From an uncultured Flavobacteriaceae bacterium (GTDB lineage Bacteria > Bacteroidota > Bacteroidia > Flavobacteriales > Flavobacteriaceae), in the NCBI GenBank assembly GCA_913043275.1, contig CAJWLL010000004.1:1-41446 (forward strand): a stretch of 41,446 bases of DNA, given 5' to 3'. The notes beneath the pieces are model-generated. The model ran no database searches. It was given only the letters and a program-made list of their open reading frames with translations, and had not been told where the DNA came from. Below, one piece after another: positions 34,726 through 41,446 of this stretch. How positions within the stretch are numbered: the stretch's first letter is position 1; each line of letters opens with the position of its first letter. The position numbers were made by a program, and so were the translations under genes.

Positions 34726-36059
34726 TTTTTTCTTTGATAAGTATTTTTTTAGTGATTTTGTGGATCATTTTGGGAACTTCATTTACAAAATGGCACCCTT
34801 CTCTAGTTCTTCTTACTGCCGCCCTTTTTCTAGGTGCCCTATTGCAAATCCCCCCCCTTATCATCTTGAAACTAATTAAAGAGGGTTTTGGTAAAATTGT
34901 CGAAAACATTGGGTTATTGATTTTATTTGGAACAATAATTGGTTTTATATTGGAGCGCTCACAAGCCACCCTCTCCATTGCCAATTGGGTTCTTAAGCAT
35001 CTCAATATGCTACCCCTGCCCTATTGTATTAGTTGTATTGGCTATTTGGTCTCCATTCCTGTTTTTTGTGATGCAGCCTTTGTTATCTTGTCTCAGCTAA
35101 ACAAAACTATTTCTAGACAGACGAAAACACCCTTAGTAGGGCTTTCAGTGGCTTTATCAACTGGACTTTTTGCACCTCACGCTCTAATTCCTCCTACACC
35201 AGGCCCCCTGGCTGCAGCTGCAAATTTAAATCTAGATAACTTAATCCTTTTAATAGCTGTAGGTGGGGTGATAGCCTTCATTCTTATTCTAGTTGGAGGA
35301 GCTTATGGTAATTATCTGATCAAAAAAAATCACCAAACCCAGGCTGAAAAAGATTCGAATGAAATATCCCAAAGTGAATTATCGGAGGATTTACCAAGTT
35401 TTACATCGGCAATTCTTCCCATATTAATTCCTATTCTTTTGATGTGCTTTGGGGGGGCTTTAAATTTTCTCCCTAATGATACTTTGAGCATTTCCTATCT
35501 CCGTTTTATTACAAGCCCAACCACCGCTTTAGGAGTGGGAATGCTTTTTGCTTTTAGATTGGTAAACTCCAAAAAAGGCAGCTTTATTTATAAATCGATT
35601 TCAAATGGGATCTATCAAGCAGCGCCTATTTTAATCATTACCTCAATGGGAGGGGCTTTGGGAACCATCATTCAAACGATTCCCTTGCAGGAATATGCCA
35701 TTGGAATTACATCGTTTGAATCACTAGGGATTATTATTCCATTTGCAATCGCAGCTCTTCTCAAGACGGCTCAAGGTTCTTCAACCGTGGCAATAATTAC
35801 AGCATCATCTATTGTTTTTCCTCTATTACCTTTAATGGATTTAGAGAGTGAAATGGGAAAGGTCTGGACTATTATGGCCATAGGGGTTGGTTCTATGACA
35901 GTTTCTCATGCCAATGATTCCTATTTTTGGATTGTATCTCAGATGAGTGATATGAATGTAAAAACTGCATACAGAACACATACCTTAGGAACTTTTTTTC
36001 AAGGTGTTGTAGGTTTGGTCGTTGTTTTTATTGGCCATTCACTTTGGAAAATATTTTGA
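34722..36059 (+). CDS. GntP-family acid permease (gluconate/glycerate type)
   Basis: A 445-residue inner-membrane protein with about twelve membrane segments, of the GntP/gluconate:proton symporter family. Signatures are FGTIIGFILERSQA, SIPVFCDAAFVILSQL, FAPHALIPPTPGPLAAAANLNLD, ALLKTAQGSSTVAIITASSI and ANDSYFWIVSQMS. The start is a GTG at 34722 within the glycerate kinase stop region (GTGA overlap). The partner kinase points to glycerate as cargo; other GntP proteins carry gluconate, fructuronate or idonate, so a uronic acid is an alternative. Confidence 0.92.
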   Translation: MIFSLISIFLVILWIILGTSFTKWHPSLVLLTAALFLGALLQIPPLIILKLIKEGFGKIVENIGLLILFGTIIGFILERSQATLSIANWVLKHLNMLPLPYCISCIGYLVSIPVFCDAAFVILSQLNKTISRQTKTPLVGLSVALSTGLFAPHALIPPTPGPLAAAANLNLDNLILLIAVGGVIAFILILVGGAYGNYLIKKNHQTQAEKDSNEISQSELSEDLPSFTSAILPILIPILLMCFGGALNFLPNDTLSISYLRFITSPTTALGVGMLFAFRLVNSKKGSFIYKSISNGIYQAAPILIITSMGGALGTIIQTIPLQEYAIGITSFESLGIIIPFAIAALLKTAQGSSTVAIITASSIVFPLLPLMDLESEMGKVWTIMAIGVGSMTVSHANDSYFWIVSQMSDMNVKTAYRTHTLGTFFQGVVGLVVVFIGHSLWKIF

Positions 36060-36083
36060 TTAAATTACTAATAAACCCTTCAA

Positions 36084-36269
36084 ATGAATACAATAAAAGA
36101 CGACTACGGAAAAGAATATAAAATTTCCGATTTAAAAAAATTTAAAAAACACCTATTGGATTATCATTCTCGAAACGGAAAAGGAGATAATAGCTTACAC
36201 GAAGAAAATGGTTATTGGTTTCGGGTTACTAAACAGTTTTATGAGCAAGTTATGTCTATCAAGGAATGA
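36084..36269 (+). CDS. Small hypothetical protein of 61 residues
   Basis: A short charged, lysine-rich protein with no signal peptide or membrane segment, beginning MNTIKDDYGKEYKISDLKKF and with an aromatic stretch NGYWFRVTKQFYEQV. It starts 24 bases after the permease and overlaps no other gene. I do not recognise a family. Its residue mix looks like real cytoplasmic protein rather than noise. It might be the last gene of the glycerate kinase-permease unit. Confidence 0.5.
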   Translation: MNTIKDDYGKEYKISDLKKFKKHLLDYHSRNGKGDNSLHEENGYWFRVTKQFYEQVMSIKE

Positions 36270-36424
36270 AAAGTTATTAATCAAAAAAATATTATTTCAT
36301 TTCAAATTTTGGAAAATTGCTTATATATTTATAAAAATCGCTAGTATCAAAAAAACATTATTGATACAACAAATTGAAACAAAAATAAATTATTTTAACT
36401 ACTCAGAACATTAAGGTAAACTAT

Positions 36425-38602
36425 ATGCCCTCAGTAAAATGGATTTTTAATGGCTTATTATTTTTTCAGATTATTAGCTGTAATCCCGAAAGCAATTCAA
36501 GTGATAGTGTAACCAATACTGAGAATGTTGTTAATAATTCTGAAGAGAACTCAGAGGTTAGCGAGGAAAAAGAAAACAATCACCCTTTTTTGATTGTCAA
36601 AAAGGAGATGTTCCCCTCTCTGAGGGAAAAGTCAAACTCCGAACCATGGAAATCCATGAAAGTGGATGCTCTTTCTAGAGTCTCAGAAGCTCCAGGAAAT
36701 AATAAATATAGAACTCTTCAAAAATATGTTGGAGCTGCTGCTCTGGCTTATATTTTGGATGAATCAAAGAGTGAATTGTATGCACAAAAGGTTAGAGATG
36801 TGATTTTGAATAGATTTTCTACACTTGATATTAATGAGTCCTCAAGTTGGAGCAAAGTAGTTCCAACTCTTGGTGCTTTTTTCTGCGCAATCCTCGCCTT
36901 GGATATTGTATATGATGGGCTTTCTTTGGAGGATATTAAAAAATGTGAGGAATTAATTTCTGAGCGTATTTCGAGGGTAAACAGATCTGGCTCATGGAAA
37001 ACAGCTCGTTATGGCACCCATGGAACATGGGACATATATAAAGGGGATAGGACCACGCAGGATGACAGTTATTATTATGCCCTTATCAATCAAATTACAC
37101 CCGATGGTGTAAGTCCTGTAGCAAACACTTATGCCTGGTCAAGAGTTGGAGGCGGCGATAGTAGGATTTCAAAATCAGGATATATGGATGTACTTGAGTT
37201 TACAGGAATTGATAAAAGATATTATAACAATGAAAGGATTCAGAAATTTATGCGTTGGCAATTCGGTTCTAGTATAAATCCTGCGAAGGAATTGGCAATT
37301 TTTGGAGACATGCTACCTACTGAGACTGTAGGAAACTCTTTACTTTACCGAAGGGTTGTAAATTTTGACAATAAAGCAGCTTCTTACGCAGCGTGGTTTC
37401 TTGATGGCGATCCTGCCGATGGACACATATTGACTTATATTTTACCCAAAAAAGAACTTCCATCTCCTTTGGTACCATCAAGTCAAATCTATGAGAACGG
37501 TGGGGCCTTTTTCCGAGATAAAGAAGATAGCTTTAAAGGATTACAAGGCGTTTTATATAATATAAAGTCACAAAATGAGTGGCATACTCATAATGAAGTA
37601 AATGGCCTTTCACTTTCAGCATTGGGTAACCGGCTATTGGTAAATGGTGGGAGATTGGGGGCCCCTACCAGGGAAGCCAAACTCAACAACACTTTGACTA
37701 TTAATGGAGAAAACCATAATGGATTTACTGGAGATGGAATTGTAGAAGGATTTACATCTGATGGTCTGGATTATGCCAAAGGAGAAGATGGTGACGCGAT
37801 TCGCTTTAAAGATCATTCTAGAAGTATGATATTAATTCAAACCACTGCTGATACTAATGGGTATTTTATAATTTTTGATCAGGTTAAAGCTGATCCTGGA
37901 GATAAAGTTAAAAACTACCTCCACCCTGCAAGTCAGAATAATGTCACTATAACTGAAAACCTCAGAGAGTATACCGCCCCAATAGATCACTATCGATCAG
38001 TAGCAGCAGGAATGGTAACTTTCTATTATGTTTCAGCTCCAGAAACAGTAAATATTGAAAAATCCCAATCTGCAGTTCAAGACCGTTATCCAGGATATCC
38101 AGAACACAACCGTTTAGAGTCCGTATATTCTGTTAATAACCAAGGTGAAAAATCATTAGTCACACTTATCTTTCCTCATAATCACATTGTGTCAAAACCA
38201 AACTTTCAAAAATTTTCAGATGAAAGTTTTGATGGTGTCAAATTCACTCAAGGAGCAGGAGAGGATTTGATTATCTACTCAGACATCAAGCCAGTAAATT
38301 TTGACAATTTATCTTTTACAGCTAACTTTTGTTGGGTGAGAAAAAAAGAGAATGTTGCTACTTCTTTTTTTTTAAAATCAGCAACAAATTTTTTGAACAA
38401 TAGTAGCGGTTTTGAGTCAGAAAATCCTGTAACTATCTATGTAAATGGAACAAAAGGATCAGTTATTACTGAAGGCACTACCTTAAAACTCAAAGGAAGT
38501 ACTTTAGCTAAAGTAAAATTTAATGAGAATGTTACTGTTAAAAGTGCTACAGAGGATTATATCGAAGTGGTTTTAGATAAAGGTCAATATACATTTCATT
38601 AG
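36425..38602 (+). CDS. Divergent heparinase II/III-like lipoprotein, putative polysaccharide lyase
   Basis: A 725-residue protein with a lipoprotein signal (LFFQIISC, Cys19) followed by a Ser/Asn/Glu-rich linker to about residue 50. An alpha-helical toroid-like region (about 55-340) precedes beta domains with the heparinase II/III-like blocks GAFFRDKEDSFKGLQGVLYN, NEWHTHNEVNGLSLSALGNRLLVNGG and NNTLTINGENHNG. The histidine in WHTHNEVNG fits the catalytic histidine position of this fold. The NWxxVCN asparagine motif of the two other lyases is not seen, so the active site differs. A tail domain (about 640-725) is beta-rich. It stands alone on the plus strand, convergent with the sulfatases. Confidence 0.75.
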   Translation: MPSVKWIFNGLLFFQIISCNPESNSSDSVTNTENVVNNSEENSEVSEEKENNHPFLIVKKEMFPSLREKSNSEPWKSMKVDALSRVSEAPGNNKYRTLQKYVGAAALAYILDESKSELYAQKVRDVILNRFSTLDINESSSWSKVVPTLGAFFCAILALDIVYDGLSLEDIKKCEELISERISRVNRSGSWKTARYGTHGTWDIYKGDRTTQDDSYYYALINQITPDGVSPVANTYAWSRVGGGDSRISKSGYMDVLEFTGIDKRYYNNERIQKFMRWQFGSSINPAKELAIFGDMLPTETVGNSLLYRRVVNFDNKAASYAAWFLDGDPADGHILTYILPKKELPSPLVPSSQIYENGGAFFRDKEDSFKGLQGVLYNIKSQNEWHTHNEVNGLSLSALGNRLLVNGGRLGAPTREAKLNNTLTINGENHNGFTGDGIVEGFTSDGLDYAKGEDGDAIRFKDHSRSMILIQTTADTNGYFIIFDQVKADPGDKVKNYLHPASQNNVTITENLREYTAPIDHYRSVAAGMVTFYYVSAPETVNIEKSQSAVQDRYPGYPEHNRLESVYSVNNQGEKSLVTLIFPHNHIVSKPNFQKFSDESFDGVKFTQGAGEDLIIYSDIKPVNFDNLSFTANFCWVRKKENVATSFFLKSATNFLNNSSGFESENPVTIYVNGTKGSVITEGTTLKLKGSTLAKVKFNENVTVKSATEDYIEVVLDKGQYTFH

Positions 38603-38674
38603 CCCATCGAATAAAATTCTTCAAAAAATTAGGGAAAAAACACTAAAAAAATATAATTTTAAAAAGAGTCTAAG

Positions 38675-40255
38675 TTATTTTTTGACAAAATCAGGATTAT
38701 ATTCCCCCCTTTTGTTAAACCCCTTGAAATTACGCATCGAGGAATAACGGGGATAACTATCAAATACAGGGTCATCAAATGCTCTGGGGTCACCTTGTTC
38801 TTTTAAATCATTTAGCAACTGTTGTTTAAGTCGACTGAGAACTTCACTATACTCAGGTAATAAAGCTATATTTTGAGTACAGTATGGATCTTTTTTAATT
38901 TCATACAATTGATCTTGTGGTCTTTTCGCAAATGCCAATTCAAAATGCTTTGATTCGGTATTGGACATCACCTCATCTTTAGAAGGAGAGGGGTCAACGT
39001 CATGATAACCTGGATATAAAGCTTTAAATCCGGTAGCTTCATCCCTTTTATCGTTCTCTGTATTTTTAGGGACTGGATCACCTTGAGGCCAGCGATCAGA
39101 TTTAAAATGATAAACATAAAGAAAATCCTCAGTTCTAATAGCACGAGCCGGATATCCCAAATTGTCAGGTCGAGCATGTGTGTGTCGTTCCCGTCCGGTT
39201 AGAACATAATTACGATGTTTTGGATGTTCTTGTAGCGTCAAAATAGGCATCAAACTTTTTCCGGTTGTGGTCATAGCGTCAGGTGATCCAACAAGATCCA
39301 TAAGTGTAGGGGCCAAATCTATCAGACCAACAGGTTCATCAACTTCTTTTCCCTTAATACCATTGGGTATAGAGATAGCTAATGGAACATGGGTACCAAA
39401 CTCTTGTACATTGGCTTTGGCATAAGGAAAAGGCATCCCATTATCTGCGGTGACCAAAATAAAGGTGTTGTTCAATTCACCTTTTTCCTTCAAGAATTGA
39501 ATAATTTGATCAAGGTGACTGTCGAAATGTTCAATCTCAAGAATATAATCTAACAAATCATTTCGAACAACCTCAGTATCGGGTAAAAATTCGGGCACCT
39601 TAACTGAATTGATATCTTTTCCAGCTTTAATGCCTGATTTATATTCATAAACACGATGTGGCTCATGCCCGCCATACCAAAAAACAAAAGGTTTATCCTC
39701 TGCTTTTTGACTGTAAAAATCTTCAAAATTTTTAGAGTAATTATTGGGTCTTATTGCAGTTGTTGGTGGCGACTCTAGTTTATGGCGGTTATAATCCTTT
39801 CCTGCAGGGTTTTGTTTTCGACCACTGATTTCCCAGTTTCCAGGCCCCCAAGGTTTCCCTGTATAACCGGTAAAGTACCCTTTTTGCTCTAAAATTTCGG
39901 TAAACACTTTGAATTTTTTAGGAAAATTACTAGCATGAGTTCCCGCTTCTTCAAGTTCCCAAATATTTTTTCCAGTCAGAATAGCGGCCCTAGACGGACT
40001 GCATTGGGGTGCGGCCACAAAAGCATTATGAAACAATACTCCATTTTTGGCGACAAAATTAAAACCGGGAGTTTGGATTTCGGCAAAACCATATACCCCG
40101 TTATGAGGATATGATTGATCATCTGCAATGGCGATAAGAATATTTGGAGCTTTTTTTGTGGTATTAGTTTGACAAGAAACAACAACAACAAAAACAACAA
40201 CAACAACAACAACAACAATTGTAATTAGTAAACTAGATTTGAAAATTGTCTTCAT
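38675..40255 (-). CDS. S1-family sulfatase resembling N-sulfoglucosamine sulfohydrolase (S1_8-like), lipoprotein
   Basis: A 526-residue sulfatase. The start at 40255 (ATG) is chosen because an in-frame TTG upstream lies in the preceding gene. The leader is MKTIFKSSLLITI followed by a run of valines and a lipobox VVSC (Cys28). The formylglycine cysteine is in CSPSRAAILTG (C85), the metal site in IAIADDQSYPH and TADNGMPFPYAKAN. These blocks resemble human SGSH (ADDGGF, CSPSRASLLTG, SDNGIPFPSGR), which argues for subfamily S1_8 or a close relative. It removes sulfate esters or N-sulfate from the glycan or its fragments, after formylglycine modification. It follows another sulfatase by 16 bases. 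Confidence 0.9.
   Translation of the reverse strand: MKTIFKSSLLITIVVVVVVVVFVVVVSCQTNTTKKAPNILIAIADDQSYPHNGVYGFAEIQTPGFNFVAKNGVLFHNAFVAAPQCSPSRAAILTGKNIWELEEAGTHASNFPKKFKVFTEILEQKGYFTGYTGKPWGPGNWEISGRKQNPAGKDYNRHKLESPPTTAIRPNNYSKNFEDFYSQKAEDKPFVFWYGGHEPHRVYEYKSGIKAGKDINSVKVPEFLPDTEVVRNDLLDYILEIEHFDSHLDQIIQFLKEKGELNNTFILVTADNGMPFPYAKANVQEFGTHVPLAISIPNGIKGKEVDEPVGLIDLAPTLMDLVGSPDAMTTTGKSLMPILTLQEHPKHRNYVLTGRERHTHARPDNLGYPARAIRTEDFLYVYHFKSDRWPQGDPVPKNTENDKRDEATGFKALYPGYHDVDPSPSKDEVMSNTESKHFELAFAKRPQDQLYEIKKDPYCTQNIALLPEYSEVLSRLKQQLLNDLKEQGDPRAFDDPVFDSYPRYSSMRNFKGFNKRGEYNPDFVKK
40178..40216 (-). repeat. GTT trinucleotide microsatellite coding for valines in a signal peptide
   Basis: On the coding strand this is eight GTT codons, one TTT, then four GTT codons, all inside the hydrophobic core of the sulfatase signal peptide. 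The plus strand shows the matching AAC repeats. Slippage would change the length of the signal core in whole codons. Confidence 0.85.
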
Positions 40256-40271
40256 TTGATTATCTTTTATT

Positions 40272-41446
40272 TTAAGGTATTTCTCTAATTGAGTCAAGTT
40301 TTTTTTTCATTTCAAAAATTTGATTTGGGTAATTATTAGCGAGATTTTTTTGTTCAGATAAATCTTGTTTCATATTGTATAGGCGTTTTTGTTTAACCCC
40401 AGTCTGTTTCTCAACCCTTTTCGGAAGAGAAAATCCGCCAGAACCTAATTTTTCAATCATCTTCCAATCTCCAATTCTTATTGCAAAATGCCCCTCTGAT
40501 GAATGATGAATAATAGGTTTGTTTTTTTGAATTTTGCTAACAGAAGTCAATTGATTAAATATACTATGACTGTCAGTAGCAGCTGAATCTAATCTCAATA
40601 AATCAGCAACAGTTGAAAAAAAGTTTGCAAGAGTATTTGGAATATTATTAGTGCTCCCTCCTTTAATTCTTCCAGGCCACCTTACTATATGAGGAATCCG
40701 ATGTCCACCTTCATAAATATCACCTTTCATCCCTCTTAGTTCCCCTGCTGCTCTGTGATTAAATTCATCGATATAAGGTTGTTTCCAGTATGGACCATTA
40801 TCACTTGCAAAAATCACAATGGTTTCCTCTTCAAGCTCTAAACTTTTAATATGGTCGAATAATTTTCCAACATAATCATCCACCATTGTAACAAACTCAC
40901 CATATTGTCCAGCCTTAGAAACACCATCATAATTTTCTTTTGGCACCCAAGGTGTATGAGGAGCAGCAAGTGGGAGATAGAGGAAGAAGGGGTTATCTTT
41001 TTCTTTTGCTTCAGTTAAATAGTTTTTTGCCTTATTAATAAATTCAGGTAATACATCATAAAATTTAAAACCCTCTGCCATCGGACCTGGTCTCCAAAAA
41101 TCTCCATCTTTATCTCTTTCTAAATTACTTCCTTCAGTATAGTCATTTACAGGACTTGTAAAATCTCCATTCTCAATATAAACATAAGGAGGTATGTCAA
41201 GTGATGCTGGGATTATATAATGGTAATCAAAACCAATGTTCGACGGCCCTCTTTTAGGGGGTTTTGAAAAGTCTATAATATTTTCGGAATAATCACGAAT
41301 AAAGCCAAGATTATTAGAATCTATATCATTTAATTCATATGAAGTTCTAAGCTGCCAGTCTAGACCTAAATGCCACTTCCCAATAACTGCAGTATTATAG
41401 TTTTTTTTCTTAAATAATTTTGCAACTGTTTGCTTTTCATCTGAAA
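40272..41446 (-). CDS. S1-family arylsulfatase, partial (N-terminus beyond the window)
   Basis: An open reading frame enters from the right edge and ends at 40272. An internal ATG at 41081 is not the start, because in-frame coding continues upstream with sulfatase motifs: YNTAVIGKWHLGLDW, GPSNIGFDYHYIIPASLDIPPYVYIENG. Further on are APHTPWVPKENYDG, IVIFASDNGPYWKQP and ELRGMKGDIYEGGHRIPHIVRWPG, all typical of arylsulfatase-A-like enzymes. The formylglycine CxPSR motif should lie just outside the window. About 390 residues are present. It precedes the second sulfatase by 16 bases and is probably cotranscribed with it. Confidence 0.92.
   Translation of the reverse strand, partial: SDEKQTVAKLFKKKNYNTAVIGKWHLGLDWQLRTSYELNDIDSNNLGFIRDYSENIIDFSKPPKRGPSNIGFDYHYIIPASLDIPPYVYIENGDFTSPVNDYTEGSNLERDKDGDFWRPGPMAEGFKFYDVLPEFINKAKNYLTEAKEKDNPFFLYLPLAAPHTPWVPKENYDGVSKAGQYGEFVTMVDDYVGKLFDHIKSLELEEETIVIFASDNGPYWKQPYIDEFNHRAAGELRGMKGDIYEGGHRIPHIVRWPGRIKGGSTNNIPNTLANFFSTVADLLRLDSAATDSHSIFNQLTSVSKIQKNKPIIHHSSEGHFAIRIGDWKMIEKLGSGGFSLPKRVEKQTGVKQKRLYNMKQDLSEQKNLANNYPNQIFEMKKKLDSIREIP

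Noticed and set aside
36208..36414. 68-residue open frame overlapping the small protein at 36084-36269
   Set aside because: Overlaps another better candidate out of frame and has low-complexity, AT-driven composition.
22430..38602. Assigning the locus to ulvan degradation
   Set aside because: The propeller, GH105 and S1_8-like sulfatase are ulvan-like, but no rhamnosidase or rhamnose catabolic genes and no PL28/PL40-like genes are visible, while three heparinase-type lyases are.
40256..40297. TTG start extending the second sulfatase
   Set aside because: It overlaps the preceding sulfatase gene and would put a charged extension before the signal peptide; ATG at 40255 fits better.

Overview
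The window looks like one large polysaccharide-utilization locus (PUL) from an AT-rich member of the Bacteroidota, most likely a marine flavobacterium. The evidence is a SusC/SusD pair, many Bacteroidota-type lipoprotein and Sec signal peptides, a TAnnTTTG-type promoter element, a YpdA-type bacillithiol disulfide reductase, and many lyases and sulfatases. I saw no rRNA, tRNA, transposase, integrase or CRISPR array.

Layout. Bases 108-2048 (minus): YpdA-like reductase, a small Kazal-domain lipoprotein and a DUF1080 (3-keto-disaccharide hydrolase-like) protein, tightly packed. 2229-5243 (plus): GH2 glycosidase and exported aldose 1-epimerase. 18530-5282 (minus): a compact 13-gene run whose junctions range from a 4-base overlap to a 24-base gap: sugar-porter MFS, Gfo/Idh oxidoreductase, SDR fructuronate reductase, UxuA, UxaC, TRAP transporter DctP-DctQ-DctM, DUF4861 lipoprotein, KdgK, Eda, KduI, KduD. 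18705-19778 (plus): the LacI-family regulator, divergent from that operon. 28054-19775 (minus): two heparinase II/III-like lyases, a BNR_4 beta-propeller, GH105 and a PhoD-like metallophosphoesterase. 33246-28243 (minus): SusC and SusD, ended by a strong hairpin terminator. 33589-36269 (plus): glycerate kinase, GntP-family permease and a 61-residue unknown protein. 36425-38602 (plus): a third, divergent heparinase II/III-like lipoprotein. 41446-38675 (minus): two S1 sulfatases, the first running off the window edge.

How it works together (inference). A sulfated, uronic-acid-containing glycan is trimmed by sulfatases, lyases and the propeller enzyme and imported through SusC/D. GH105 and GH2 process the oligosaccharides in the periplasm. 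Uronates cross the inner membrane by TRAP and/or MFS. Unsaturated uronate goes through KduI and KduD to 2-keto-3-deoxygluconate (KDG). Saturated hexuronate goes through UxaC, the SDR reductase and UxuA to the same KDG. KdgK and Eda then give pyruvate and glyceraldehyde 3-phosphate. There are no rhamnose, fucose or xylose catabolic genes in view, so the neutral-sugar part of the substrate is unknown.

The most interesting regulatory signal is a near-identical, CG-centred operator-like palindrome (GTGYGCGTACAC) at two places: between the promoter boxes of susC, and at the predicted transcription start of the 13-gene operon beside the LacI gene. This suggests one LacI-type regulator controls both uptake and catabolism.
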